64,000 nucleotides of DNA from contig OX336389.2 in NCBI GenBank assembly GCA_946902985.2, forward strand, positions 345,376,444 to 345,440,443, read 5' to 3'. Of the stretch, positions 30,759 to 42,138 are shown one piece after another; positions within the stretch are counted from its first letter, which is position 1, and each line of letters begins with the position of its first letter. The DNA is from Meconema thalassinum (lineage: Eukaryota > Arthropoda > Insecta > Orthoptera > Tettigoniidae). The position numbers and the translations under genes are program-made. The notes under the pieces were generated by a model, which made no database searches, was not told the origin of the DNA, and saw nothing but the letters and a program-made list of their open reading frames with translations.

Positions 30759-32686
30759 AGAGGTGGAAGGAAACACCATGGTGGAATGAGAAGACAAAAG
30801 ATATAGTAAGGGAAAAGAATAGAGCCTTTAGGAGGTGGTATCAAAATAGGATGGTAGAGACTAGGGAAGAGTACCAGGAAAGAAAGAAGGAGAGTAGTGG
30901 CTGAGGAGAGAAGAAAGTGGATGGAAGAGTGGACAAAGATGATGAAGGAGGATAGTGAAGGTACAAAAAAGGTCCTGTATGGGATGGTAAAAAATAAGAG
31001 GCGGAAGGATCCTACAGATTATGTTAGAATGGTGAACTAAAGGGGACAAGAGATAGAAAATAGGGAACAACTGAAGAAAATGTGGAAACAATATTTTGAA
31101 GAACTTCTGAACCCAAATGGAAAAGATGGTGAGGAGGAAGAAATCGGGGAAGAGGAAGATGAACTGCAAACAGAAAAGGACTTAACATGGAAAGAAGTGG
31201 AAGATGCAGTGAACAAGATGAAAGGAGGGAAGGCACCGGGTGTGGATGAGTTGAGTGTGGAGATGGTGAGAGGTGGGGATACAGTGGTTGTACCGAGTGA
31301 TGAGGACAGCATGGAAAGAAAGGAAGACCCCAGAGGACTGGAAAAAAGGAATAATTGTCCCGATCTTCAAGAAAGATAGTAGAACAGATTGCAGAAACTA
31401 TCGGGGAATAACACTGATGAGTCATTGTGCAAAGATCTTCGAGAAAGTTTTGGAAAAGAGAATTAGGACAAGGACAGAAGGAGGGATGAGGGAAGAACAG
31501 CATGGCTTCAGAGCAGGAAGGTCCACAGTGGATTTGATTTTTGCTGTAAGGCAGTTACAAGAACAGCACTATGAGTATGGAACAGATCTACTGATGGCCT
31601 TCCTGGACATTGAGAAAGCATATGACAGTGTATGCAGAAACAAAGTATGGAAATCCCTGGAGGACAGAGGAGTAGAGAAATGGACTATAAAGAGGATAAA
31701 GGAGATGTACAAGGGAAGCGTGAGCTGTGTGAAAGTGGGAGGAGAGAGATCAGACTGGTTGGAACAGAGAAACGGCCTGAAACAAGGAAGTGCACTGTCA
31801 CCGTTACTTTTAATTGTCGTGATGGATGACATAATGACCCGAGTGGCACAAGTAATTGGGGAAGGAAAGATGAAAGCAATGGTGTTTGCTGATGATTTGG
31901 GGAAACAAGGACGAGGTACAGGAACAGTTGGACCTGTGGGAAGGAATAATACAAGGATATGGGATGAAATTTAGCATAAATAAGAGTGAGATGGTGATCA
32001 CAACAAGGAAGAAGGAAAGAACCACAATGGGAATAACAATTGGTGGGGATCAGCTGAAGAAAGTGGAGAGTTTCAAGTATCTCGGAAGCCTGATACAAGA
32101 TAATGGAAGAAACGTTAGAGAAATAAATGAGCGGGGGAGGCAGGCAGAAGCATTTCGGAGGAGTGTGAGAAGCATGTTATGGAGCAAGGATGTCCCTCAG
32201 AACAGCAAAAGATCATATATCGGACGTACTATGTCCCTATCCTGACGTATGCCTCGGAGACCTGGGTTATGAAAGGAAGGGAGAAGAGCAAAATACAGGC
32301 CAGTGAGATGAGGTTCTTGAGAAGCAGTATTGGAGCTACAAAGATGGACAGAATAAGAAATGAGAGGACCAGAGAATTAATGAAGGAGGAACCATTACAG
32401 GATGGTATAGAGAAATCTAGACTTAGATTGTATGGACATGTAAAACACGAATGGAGGAGAAGAGGATACCCAGGAGAGTACACGAGACGAAGTGGGAAGG
32501 AAAGAGACGGAGAGGAAGACCGAGAGACAGGTGGCTGAAGGGGGTGGAAGAAAGCGTGAAGAAGAGAGGAGAAGACTGGACAAGGGTGGAGGCTGAGAGA
32601 TGGTGGGAAGACAGAAGACGTTGGAGAGGCTTGTGTTCCAAACAGACCCGGCCAGTGGCTAGAAACTGTGCAAGAAGATGATGATG
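30759..32686 (+). pseudogene. LINE C, 5'-truncated reverse transcriptase
   Basis: The 12 bases ACTTGAATTGTA flank the element at 30747-30758 and 32687-32698, the target duplication of a LINE insertion. Reading along, WWNEKTKDIVREKNRAFRRW opens the linker, then VDAVNKMKGGKAPG-like and WKKGIIVPIFKKDSRTDCRN, NYRGITLMSHCAKIFEKVL, QHGFRAGRSTVDLIFAVRQL, FLDIEKAYDSVCRNKVWKSL, LKQGSALSPLLLIVVMDDIM and the catalytic VFADDLG. After a shift come ESFKYLGSLIQ, LTYASETWVMKGREKSKI and RGRPRDRWLKGVEESVKKRG. The family reads FADDL at the catalytic site, here intact. The tail is a short GATGAT run. There are at least three frameshifts. LINE A is a close relative. Confidence 0.85.
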
Positions 32687-32946
32687 ACTTGAATTGTATT
32701 TATTTCAGCTCTTTAGCAAATAAGAAATACAGTAATTTTAAAACAAATTGAATACCTATGGGTTATGTTTTTGATTAAATGCAACTCTATAGGGTGAAGA
32801 AGCTTTAAACATTTTTCAATGTACTGTTCTGAAGAATTTATATAAAAACAAGTGCACATAGGCATTATAAAATTGTGATGATAGGTTGAAATTCCTCATA
32901 TTCTCATTCCAGATTGGTCAGCTGAATGGTCATAAAGAAAATCATA

Positions 32947-33070
32947 CAGTGTACTCCCGATAATTCGCTTTGCAGTTAATTCGTAGGTATCTTTTGTTAA
33001 AGGATATGAGGGAACCAGAGTTAAGCACAGCGAACTGATATAATGAGTTGAATAACAACGAACTGATTAC
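32947..33070 (+). repeat. Tigger-type terminal repeat relic
   Basis: TA is followed by CAGTGTACTCCCGATAATTC, an end typical of pogo/Tigger elements, and by about 100 bp of body-like text. No right end was found before the Copia sequence begins. Confidence 0.4.
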
Positions 33071-33164
33071 ATGTGATGTCAATAGCGAAAGAGCGAAACT
33101 GAACATGTGCAACTGTGGTGCGCGGGGTTTACACAACTGAAGCATAAAGGCAGGTGGCAGCACC

Positions 33165-33732
33165 TTACATATTATACTTCAAAACAAAAAATTTACATTC
33201 AAAGACTTCGTGAACAAAGTGATGTTTGATATCGATATGTTCGCTTCTACTGTGATACATCGTGTTTTTTGCCAAATTAATTGCGCTTTGATTATCACAA
33301 AAGATGAACGTAGTGGCTATATCTTTGAAGCCTAACTCTAGCAGAAATCGACGTAAGTACACAGCTTCCTTGACATACTCTGACATCCCCATGTGCTCGG
33401 CCTCCGTGGTACTAAGAGCCACGGTTTTTTGCTTTCGTGAGTCCCACGATATAGGGCATCCGCTGAGCAAGAACACGTACCCCGTCTAGGACCTCCTATC
33501 TTCTTGGCAGCTTCCCCAGTCGGCGTCGACAAACTCTTGGATCGGTTCGGTGTCTGCTTCGTAGATCAGCCCGATGTTTGAAGTCCCCTTCAAGTACCGC
33601 AGCATTCCAGTGTTCAACTCCGAAGCAATTGTTGAACTGCCTCAGGTAGCTGACAGCAAACGAAATGTCCGGGCGTGTAGTTGTCGACAGGTATGTCAGC
33701 GCGCCTACCCATTCACGGTAAGGAAACTTCAA
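33165..33732 (-). pseudogene. Copia RNase H and reverse-transcriptase end
   Basis: The minus strand reads EWVGALTYLSTTTRPDISFA, VSYLRQFNNCFG, then after a shift SGCPISWDSRKQKTVALSTT, EAEHMGMSEYVKEAVYLRR, FIFCDNQSAINLAKN and SRSEHIDIKHHFV. RNase H of Copia removes the RNA strand during copying. STTEAE and the CDNQSAI block hold expected acidic residues. A frameshift lies at about 33480-33500. Confidence 0.8.
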
Positions 33733-34638
33733 CTCGTCAGCACTGGGATTCTCCTTTTGCTCAACTTCGTTCCAGGTTCCAGTGGTGTGACTACAGGGTT
33801 GCAGTTGGCCATCTCATAGCGTTGGAGAAGCTCTTCAACGTAATCTTGCTGATGCATGGCTATACATCCGGTCTCCTGGATTAGTTCGATGCCTAGGAAG
33901 TGTTTGGCCAATCCTAAGTCCTTGACCTTGAATTTTCACTCAGAACTCTGGAAATCTCGGTGATCGTCTTTTTGCATTTTGACAGCAGCATCATGTTGTC
34001 AACGTAAGCGGCAATCAAAGTTATGTTATTTCCGGAACCAATTTGGAAAAGACAAGGATCGGATGCGGTTGGTTTGGCACTGCACTTCCTCAAGACCTCA
34101 CGCAGCTTGGCATACCAGTTTCTCCTTGCCTGTTTCAATCCGTACAGTGATTTTTGTAGTAAGCAGACCTTGTTGCCTCCCTGCAACTGGCGAAGCATGT
34201 TCTTGGCCTTCTCCTTGGTTTCGTCGCCAGTTCCGGACATCGCAATGTTCTCTAACATCTCCCTGAAGTTCTTCGGTTGTTTCATGAATACTTCCTCGTC
34301 CAGGTCACCATACAGATAAGCCGTTGTGATATTGTACTGTCTGATTTTAACACCGAGCTTGGCAGCGAAACAAACCATTAAACGAATTGATTCCATTCGT
34401 GCAAACGTGTCAAAGTAGTTTATTCCATATTCCTGGTTGAAACCTTGAGCCACCATCCGGCATCCGATGACTTTGGCAACACGGGAGGATCCACCAGCAC
34501 CCATGTATTGTTTCTCGGGATAGATTCCATTTCCATGATCATGGCACCATGCCAGTCGTCAGAGTTCGGTCCTGTCATTTCCTCTTTGAATGGAATCTCT
34601 GCTAGAAAAATCTCCTCCTTCTTCTTGCTCCTCCACAT
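33729..34638 (-). pseudogene. Copia reverse transcriptase
   Basis: The minus strand reads DWHGAMIMEMESIPRNNTW, then RMVAQGFNQEYGINYFDTFA, ESIRLMVCFAAKLGVKIRQY, SLYGLKQARRNWYAKLREVL, SDPCLFQIG and finally MAKHFLGIELIQETGCIAMH. The catalytic box, normally YVDDM, here reads YVDNM: the second aspartate is Asn, which would abolish polymerase activity. Two frameshifts also break the domain (about 33912 and 34500). The polymerase would copy element RNA into DNA in cytoplasmic particles. Confidence 0.85.
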
Positions 34639-34639
34639 C

Positions 34640-35622
34640 TTAGAGTTTTGTTTTAAAAAGTTTCTTCGGTCTTCCCCTTTTTCCAGTTCGCAGAATCTTG
34701 GGTCGACCAGGTCCTCGTCTCAATTGAGGTGTAGTATCGGATGGTTCGACAGTCGTTCTATCATGATCATCCACTGGCGTCACGTCGAAACCGAGGAAAG
34801 GTCTCCTGGCAGATCGAGTAGATCGTCTTCTTCTCCGATCTCGGGTTGAGCGACTGGTTCCTCCATGACAGCTGGTTGATCTTTTTCTCTTGGTGATTTT
34901 GGCGGTGGTTCGACAAAGAACTGCTCCCAACAAATATCTTGCTTCGAGGATTCCGGGCGCTCCATCCTATTCTCTTCCAATGGCTTTTCATTCTCGAATA
35001 ATTTTACAACTCGGCTAATCAAAACTTTGTCTTTGTCAGGGGAGTATATGCGAAAGCACTTGGTTTCTTCGGAATAACCCATGAACATGCCTTCTCTGCC
35101 TCGTTGATTCAGTTTTCCTCTTCCGGGATCCCTGTCCAGGAAGTAAACCTTGCTTCCGAACGTTCTGAATTGCGAGACGTTGGGAATCTCTCCTGTCCAC
35201 GATTCGTGCGGTGTTTTGCCTCCGATTCTTTTTGATGGCAGGCGATTACGGATGTAATTCGCAGTATTCACTGCTTCCGCACAGAAGCGGTGAGGTAATC
35301 CGGCTTCGAACAACATGCACCTGGCAGTCTCCATCAAAGTCCCATTCATCCTCTCCGACTTCCCGTTTTGTTCAGGGTTGAGAGGGACTTTGAGGCGTCT
35401 TGTGATTCCGCGCTTCTTCAGGTAGTTGTCGAACTCCCGATTCAGGTATTCCCCGCCGTTGTCAGACTGGATCACCTTTACTAGTTTTCCTTTCTGATTC
35501 TCCATCCTGGTCAAGTACTCAACGGTAGCTTCGTAGGCCTCTGTTTTTGCCTTCAGAAATCTCACTTCACACCAGTGAGAGTGATCGTCGATGAATTCCA
35601 AGAGGTACTTTGAACCTGCCAT
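34640..35622 (-). pseudogene. Copia integrase
   Basis: The minus strand opens MAGSKYLLEFIDDHSHWCEV, with the first catalytic Asp, then LVKVIQSDNGGEYLNREFD with the second, and LNPEQNGKSERMNGTLMETA with the Glu. Then SWTGEIPNVSQFRTFGSKVY and SEETKCFRIYSPD follow, the typical C-terminal part. The catalytic D-D-E triad looks intact in one 280-residue frame (to 34780). The following linker to the reverse transcriptase (34640-34933) is in two overlapping frames. The enzyme would insert element DNA into the chromosome. Confidence 0.85.
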
Positions 35623-36136
35623 AGATGGGAGTCGGCATCGGTCTACACACGTCCGTGTGGATCAAATCGAGTTGTTCCGTTCATCGATCGGATTTCTTTG
35701 GAAACTGCGTCCTGGACATCTTCCCCTCGAGGCCGACTTTGCAGTCCAGAGTCGTTGATGGATTCCTCAGCTCAACGCCAGAAACCCTCCCTTTCCTCAC
35801 AGCTACCAAGATGTCGCCCACGTTGGCATGTCCGAGTCGACGGTGTAGCAATTCTACATCAATTCTTTTGGGCGATTCAGCCATATATGCTCGTTCTCGA
35901 CTCTCACTGACGTAATATAGGTTGTTCTTCCTCTCAGCGCGCATCAAGACTTCTCCTTTTTCGTTCGCGACGACTGCACCTTCCTTGCCAAAAATCACTT
36001 CGTGGCCGCAGTCGGTGATCTTTCCCACCGACAGCAAGTTTGTCCCAAGGTCTGGAATGTGAGAAACATCTGAGAGAGAGACATCTATCTCTTCGTTCGC
36101 AACACTGGTAGATAAGCGAACACTGCCTTTTCCCAC
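35623..36136 (-). pseudogene. Copia protease end and GAG-pre-integrase region
   Basis: The minus strand reads VSLSDVSHIPDLGTNLLSVG, KITDCGHEVIFGKEGAVV and DVELLHRRLGHANVGDILVA. LHRRLGH carries the His pair of the GAG-pre-integrase zinc motif, followed by a cysteine as usual. The frame stops near 35681, about 60 bases before the integrase frame. Confidence 0.8.
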
Positions 36137-36367
36137 GATCTCTGCCGTTGAATCGTCAGCCTATTTCATCACACCCTTTCATGACTTATCGATCTTCGAA
36201 AAAATCTCAGGGTCGCCACAGATATGTAAAGTGGCGCCACTGTCGAGGCACCATATTCGACGTAAGTCACTGCTCTGAGTTGTCATCGCCTGTAAGCATA
36301 GTTCTCGAGTTAAATTTGCCGATTGAGTATTAGAACTGTCTTTACCTTTGTTCTTCGATGGATCTCT
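36137..36367 (-). pseudogene. Copia protease region (decayed)
   Basis: This stretch lies between gag and the pre-integrase part. The minus strand has pieces such as WCLDSGATLHICGD-like codons around 36210-36250, consistent with the aspartic protease active site, but in broken frames. Confidence 0.5.
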
Positions 36368-37060
36368 TCATTTAAAGCTACACTGGCTGGCTCGATGTCC
36401 TTGCTTTTTGCGTATGTAGTACCGGAACTCGGATCCACCTCCTTCTGTTTCACTGTTGTTGTTTAGTTTGGGAGTTTGTTTCTTATAGTTCTTGTTAACT
36501 GGACCAGTCTTTTTCTTGACGAACATAGCTCCCGCTACTTCACCTTGTGTGCTCGATTTCCGTGCATCATCCTCTTCGATGATTTTGGTCCGAATAGCCT
36601 CAGGAGTCGGTAGGTTGTCACGTGACTCTATTGCGCACCTAAAGTTCTCGAACCATGCCGGCAGACTGTATAAACACATAACTGTCAACAATTCCGAACT
36701 GATCGTAATGTTCATATCTCCTAATTTGTCCATGGTGTCGAAGAAATCGTTCAGATGGTCACGCACGTTGCCGTCGTCTGCCAATTTTTGTAAGGTTAAC
36801 CTTTTCAGTAAAGTCGCCTTCCGAGCCGGTCCCTGGGATTGGTAGATCTGTCTCAGTTCGTTGCCATGTACGTGCAGTGACACAATTTTTGACTTACTTT
36901 ATTTCACTTGGCGACATTGACAAAATGATCAGCGACCGAGCCTTTTGATCCTTTTTCTCCCACTCTTGAATTGCCGCCGCGTTTGCATTTTCAGCCGCTG
37001 GTTCTGGTTTCGTAGAATTCCCGCCGAAGAATTCCCACAAATCGCCCGTAATAAGGTAGC
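36368..37060 (-). pseudogene. Copia gag
   Basis: The minus strand upstream reads NANAAAIQEWEKKDQKARSL and IILSMSPSEIK, then after a stop the frame at 36883 runs NELRQIYQSQGPARKATLLK, NVRDHLNDFFDTMDKLGDMN and PAWFENFRCAIESRDNLPT. This is the UBN2-type gag of Copia elements, which forms the particle. The zinc knuckle, normally CxxC near the end, has lost its first cysteines (FRYYIRKKQGHRASQC). The N-terminus beyond 37060 is lost. Confidence 0.8.
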
Positions 37061-37186
37061 CTGAGGATAAGGATCCCGAGTTTTGTTTCTTGATTTATGA
37101 GGCTCAAAATGAGCCTAGATTGGTCCTTCTATGACAAATTCAATATCTAGGGAATGGAGAGGGCTGTCCAAATTTCGTGTTACCTG

Positions 37187-37268
37187 CAGGGGTCCAAAAG
37201 GTAAGTACGGTACATAAAATTTTGTTTAGGTCATTGAACCGATGTGAACTAGTGCCAGAGGGCCTAAA
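37187..37268 (+). repeat. Direct repeat, left copy flanking LINE D
   Basis: It starts CAGGGGTCCAAAAGGTAAGT and ends GAGGGCCTAAA. A diverged copy lies just beyond the 3' end of the LINE at 39196-39272. Confidence 0.7.
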
Positions 37269-37272
37269 TCTA

Positions 37273-39081
37273 TGAAATGGAGGGAGATGTTCAAATTTGA
37301 AGTAGACAGTGTTACTGGCCATGAAGCATCAAAGTTTTTAACTACATTCACAGACGATGAGTTTTTGGAAGCACTCAAGGGGTTGAAGAATGGAAAGGCT
37401 CCAGGATTTGATGGTATTCATCCCGAATTTATAACACACTGTGAGAAGAACACAAGAAAATGGCTTTTACAGTTGTTTTTTTTTTTTTTTTTTTTTTTTC
37501 ATACTGACAGGAAATCTCCCTCCAGAGTTCAAACGGACAAAGGTTCTGGCCATCCTCAAACCAGGGAAACCTGCCGATAACCCAGAGAGCTATAGACCAA
37601 TAGCCTTGATGAGTGTTTGTTACAAACTCCTGGAACTGCTCATATATAATGGGATTAGCCCACAAATAAATGGTATTCTCCCTCTTGAGCAGCCTGGTTT
37701 CAGACCAAATCGGAGCTGTGAAGACCAAGTGCTAGCGCTGACGACGCATATTGAAGCAGGCTTCGAAAAAAGATCGACGAGTGGTGCAGTGTTTATAGAC
37801 CTTACAGCTGCATACGACACGGTTTGGAGGGAAAGTGTTGTGTACAAGTTCCTTAAACTGATAGGCTGCAAGCTAATGGCACAATTACTAAACAACATGT
37901 TATCAAATAGAATGGTACAGGTTGTAATGGGTGGTAAACGAAGTAAAGTTAGAGTCCTCAACAATGGTCTTCCTCAAGGCTCTGTGCTGTCTCCTCTTCT
38001 GTTCAGTTTGTACATCGTGGACATACCACTTACCACCTCTCGTCAGTTTGCTTATGCTGATGACCTGGCGATAGTAACTCAACATTCCTCTACAGAACAG
38101 ATTGAGGAAATTCTTTATGCAGATCTCTCTACCTTGAGTGATTACTTCAGAAAGTGGTGTCTGAGACCAAATACCACCAAAACAGAAAGTTGTTTTTTCC
38201 ATCTCAACAACCGACAGGCAAATGTTGCTTTAAAAGTCTCACTTGATGGTACACCACTACCTTACAACCCTCACCCAAAATACCTGGGCGTTAGTCTTGA
38301 TTGCACACTTATCTTTCAAGAAACACCTGAACAATAGTGCTGCTAAACTACAGACTAGGAACAACATCCTCCACAAACTCGCTGGTTCAACATGGGGAGC
38401 TTCCGCATCCACTCTTCGAACATCAGCAATGGCATTAGTGTACTCTACAGCAGAGTATTGCTCTTCAGTGTGGCTGAACAGTCCTTATGTTAAGAAGATC
38501 AACGTAGTCTTGAATCAAACCATGCGTATCATCAGCGGCACCGTTAAATCTACTCCTATGTTTTGGTTACCTGTGTTGAGTCATATTGAGCCTCCAGATA
38601 TAAGACGCCTCAACAACCTGGTAAGAGAGTACAGAAAAATAACACAGCCCTTCCTATTCACCAGGACATAGCTGTAGGATTCAGGCGCTTAAAATCGAGA
38701 TCACCAGTTCAGACGACACAGTTGCTCACCAGCAGAAGCTATAATGGAAAAGCAGAATGGCAATCTGTTTGGAACGGCAAAGCTCCGAAGGAGTGGCAGC
38801 CATTATTTAACATCAATCACCCTCCGGCTGGTTTTGATCTCCCACGAAGAACTTGGGTTGCCCTCAACAGAATCCGAACCAAGCACGGGCGATGTGGCTC
38901 ATTGCTTCATAAGTGGGGCAAGCGAACTTCCCCCAGCTGTGCCTGTGGTGCAGTGAATCAAACCATCCACCATATTGTAGCAGATTGTCCGAGGAGGGCG
39001 TACTCTGGATCAATGGACAACTTTCTGGTGACATCTACTCAGGCCATACAGCGGCTAGACGAACTGGACATACAGCTGTGA
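37273..39081 (+). pseudogene. LINE D, Jockey-like reverse transcriptase, 5'-truncated
   Basis: The plus strand reads MKWREMFKFEVDSVTG, KGLKNGKAPGFDGIHPEF, then a run of 24 T bases (37476-37499), then LPPEFKRTKVLAILKPGKPA, YRPIALMSVCYKLLELLIY, VFIDLTAAYDTVWRESVVYK, NNGLPQGSVLSPLLFSLYI and the catalytic QFAYADDLAIVT. From 38243 another frame continues SAAKLQTRNNILHKLAGSTW and YSTAEYCSSVWLNS, and from 38722 HGRCGSLLHKWGK and CACGAVNQTIHHIVADC, ending at 39081. This is the reverse transcriptase and cysteine/histidine tail of a Jockey-type LINE without RNase H. The endonuclease is missing. Frameshifts at the T run, about 38300 and about 38670 make it dead. Confidence 0.85.
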
Positions 39082-39195
39082 AATCTGTAGGGCTAATTTG
39101 ATTGTTTTAATGGTTTGTTCCCTTTTTTTTTGTATATATATGTAAATAGTATATCGTTTTTGTGTACATTGCCATAAGCATAAATAAATAACCGG

Positions 39196-39272
39196 CAGGG
39201 TTCCAAAAGGTAAGTACGTAAAATTTGGTTCAGTTCGGTGAAACAGTTTAGACTTGAGCCAAAGAGCCTAAA
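39196..39272 (+). repeat. Direct repeat, right copy flanking LINE D
   Basis: It starts CAGGGTTCCAAAAGGTAAGT and ends AAAGAGCCTAAA, matching 37187-37268 at roughly three quarters of positions by eye. Confidence 0.7.
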
Positions 39273-39748
39273 CACAATGTGTACAGGTAGATATAATACA
39301 CACACTCAAGTATATGGGGGTTAAAATGGCCATCATCTCCAAGCCCCTAATTGAAAGAACAACAATATAGGATTTTTGCAGCCATGGGAGAATGTGACCT
39401 TCAGTACGAACGGATTGCTGCCATGGAAGATCCATCAAAGAATGAAAGGCTGGAGGACAAGAACTGTAGAGATCGGTCAAGGTTTGATATGTTAAACAGC
39501 CTTTGATGTGGGATGTGGAGATAATACTATAACATGCTTGTGTGGAAAAATATTCTCCACAGTCAAAAAGCTCCATAATAATTTCGCCTATGTCCGTCCA
39601 CCTGCTTCAATAGAATATTTTCCACTCTTTGATTCCCAAAAATTAACAATAAAAAATTCCAACCCGGAGGTAAACTAGATCACCGGGTGGGGAATACTCG
39701 ACGGGGTTAACAACACAAAGGTGACAAAGAGGAAATTAACATTCTATA
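39273..39748. other. No gene seen
   Basis: No recognisable motif. The last part, just before the endonuclease fragment, may be LINE leader. Confidence 0.35.
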
Positions 39749-40320
39749 GATGGGAACGTGGAAAGTTCTAAGCCTGATGGACAATGGAAGGTTTCAAAGG
39801 GAAATAGAGAGATTGAGGTTGGAATAGGGAAATGCACTGGCAAGAAGAACAGGACTTTTGGTCAGGAGACTATAGGATCGTTAGCACTAAATCAAACAAT
39901 GGTTATGCAGGGATAGGTCTCATACTGACTAGGAAACTTTGTCAGAGGGTGGAATATTATGAGCAATACAGTGAATTGCTTATTGTAGCTAAAATCGATA
40001 CATCTACTTGCCCCACAGTAGTGCAAATCTATATGCCTACCAGTGAAGCAGGTGATGAAAAGGTTTTATGCAAAATCAGATGGAATTCTGAGGTATGTCA
40101 AGGTTGATGAAAATGTAATAATAATGGGAGATTGGAATGCTGTGGTAAAATAAAATAAAAGGATGAGAAGGGAAGATAGAAGGAGAATTCGGATTGGGTG
40201 AAAGGAATGATTGAGGGAGCAGGCTGATAGAATTCTGCAGTGAGCACAAGTTAGTTATAGCTAACACATTATTCAACAACCACAACTGGAGAATATACAC
40301 ATGGATGAGGGGAAATTAGG
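39749..40320 (+). pseudogene. LINE endonuclease fragment
   Basis: The plus strand begins GTWKVLSLMDNGRFQREIE, then in the next frame REEQDFW-like QEEQDFWSGDYRIVSTKSNN, GYAGIGLILTRKLCQRVEYY and TVVQIYMPTSEAGDEK, followed by NGRLECCG-like codons and NNHNWRIYTWM. This is the APE-type endonuclease that nicks the target for LINE insertion, of the kind often labelled craniofacial development protein 2-like in insects. It has at least two frameshifts and no reverse transcriptase follows, because the A/C-rich element begins at about 40439. Confidence 0.65.
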
Positions 40321-41532
40321 AGATACAAGACATTTCCAAATCGACTTCATGAAAAGTAAAAAACCATAAACGTGGGCAGTAGACAAAAAGAGGACGTGAA
40401 CAAAAGACTCAAGGGGATTATTCGGGAAGGACTAATATTGTAAAGGCCCTAAGGTCTTAGCGCCCTCAAGAGACATCTTTGCATACATCAATGGTCATAC
40501 AACTAATCTACAGCTAGAATCTACATCCAAAGTTATCTACAATTTCACCCCTACCAGCTACACCGATTACAACCATCTGCCCAACGCCCTACACTGATTT
40601 CACCCTTTAGACACCCCCAAGCTAGAAGCAACAGCTACAACTATACATTTCTTCCCACACCAAGTCGGAACAGTTAACCACAGCTGTAGCCCAAGCGCTT
40701 GCCTCACACCCAAACATACACAAGGACTGCTCATCCAAACAGCTATGTGCAAACGCAGCAGTATGCAAATACATAAAAAGGCTCCCAATCTGAGGGGGGT
40801 TATCTGTTATCGTCGGAGACTCTGCTCGACCACAAGCTGACATCGTACCTCCGGTAAGTGTGTCTCTCAGTATTCCCACAAATAGTTATACAGCCATCCT
40901 GTCTACTACACCTTTCACACTTGTACACTTACTAGTTTGAGTTATCCCTACAGTTGAGGGAAGCTCCTTACAACATTACATTATACTAGTACACCTTATA
41001 AACGCTCAGTTATTATTATTGTTTACCACCACCGTCTTTACTGTCCGCTTCCCTATCTACACTTTGAATTGTCATCACATTGTTCCGAAACCGCTGTGCA
41101 AGCGCTAGTGCATTATGCATTACCAACGGCCTTGCTTTCTTAGTTCGCACGCACACAGACTGCATTGTTGCACCGTCAGCAACTACTTAGATTGTTCATC
41201 GCAGCACTCACTCCGTAAGCTGCTAGCTTTCACCTTGAAGCGCGCCCATCGATTTACAACCCTTGTCGCGTTGAGCTCTATTCGCCCTTCTACTACACCT
41301 TCCAGCACACGTCCGGAGTTTCCACACCTCCATTAATCTTCCCCTAGTTGAACACCACCCTCTTCACACACACCCTCATCCCCCAGTTCGGACACCCCCA
41401 CGTAAAGGGACTGAACAAAGTGGCAGAGGCACCGGGCACTGTGTTTTAGAAAGGGGACCCAAACAACGGGCCCTGCAGTGCGAATGGTACACCCCTTGCA
41501 GCCAAGCAAACCCCCAGATTAGCGAAAAAAAA

Positions 41533-42138
41533 TTGAAGAGTACATTAGGGAATTTTTTCTGTAGGGAAGCTAGCAACATACTACTAGAACTAGCAGCGGG
41601 AAAGCCTGTAGACCCTATTAGGGAAATTGAACAGCTAACCCGGAAATTCGCAGAAATGGCCAATCACCACACCCGACACCACGAGTGGGAAGGAGGCTGC
41701 CGTTGCCCCAAAAAACAAGCCTGCCATCCCAGTTACACACGCGATACACCTACACACATCTACACGCCCTACAGCGCCGGTTCGCAGGCAGATCATAGGC
41801 GAACATTGCTACCAACCCCCACAATTCACTTGCACAGAGGGGCACATGCCCATACAGACACTAATAATACACCACGGGGCACAATAATCCCCTCACATAG
41901 GCGGACACCCCATCCGACAAGGGGAAGATACGTAGAGGCAGGGCGGAAAATCACACTACTAAGAACACCCCAGGAAGGGAGTCGGGACCCACCCCAATGG
42001 GTGTCAGAAGCTTACGCCATGGTCACGGGTAGAACCCAGACGCACCGGCGAGCGATGGCGATTAATAGACAGAGAAGGGAGGAACAAATCAAGAACCGCA
42101 CAGGCGGACAACAGACACTCAGACATACGACACTTTAG
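41533..42138 (+). CDS. Hypothetical protein of the A/C-rich element
   Basis: I do not recognise this protein. The 201-residue frame begins with a helical part (REASNILLELAAGKPVDPIR, EIEQLTRKFAEMANHH). It then becomes rich in His, Thr, Arg and Pro, a direct effect of the A/C bias. The helical part probably extends upstream in another frame (KIEEYIREFF-type codons at about 41528-41560), so the first ATG may not be the true start. It has no zinc knuckle or transposase motif. Its place about 1.1 kb after the element start, like the smaller frame in copy B (52749), suggests a gag-like role, but this is a guess. A chance ORF in a biased sequence cannot be excluded. Confidence 0.3.
   Translation: MKSTLGNFFCREASNILLELAAGKPVDPIREIEQLTRKFAEMANHHTRHHEWEGGCRCPKKQACHPSYTRDTPTHIYTPYSAGSQADHRRTLLPTPTIHLHRGAHAHTDTNNTPRGTIIPSHRRTPHPTRGRYVEAGRKITLLRTPQEGSRDPPQWVSEAYAMVTGRTQTHRRAMAINRQRREEQIKNRTGGQQTLRHTTL

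Larger units (their letters stand above)
33165..37060 (-). mobile_element. Ty1/Copia retrotransposon, decayed, LTRs not found
   Basis: On the minus strand the domain order is gag, GAG-pre-integrase, integrase, reverse transcriptase, RNase H. Integrase before reverse transcriptase is the Copia order. The coding part spans about 3.9 kb in at least seven frames. I found no matching LTRs on either side, so the ends are likely lost or overwritten. Confidence 0.85.

Noticed and set aside
31024..31503. 159-residue minus-strand ORF, Pro/Ser/His-rich
   Set aside because: It is a shadow of the purine-rich LINE C reverse transcriptase on the plus strand.
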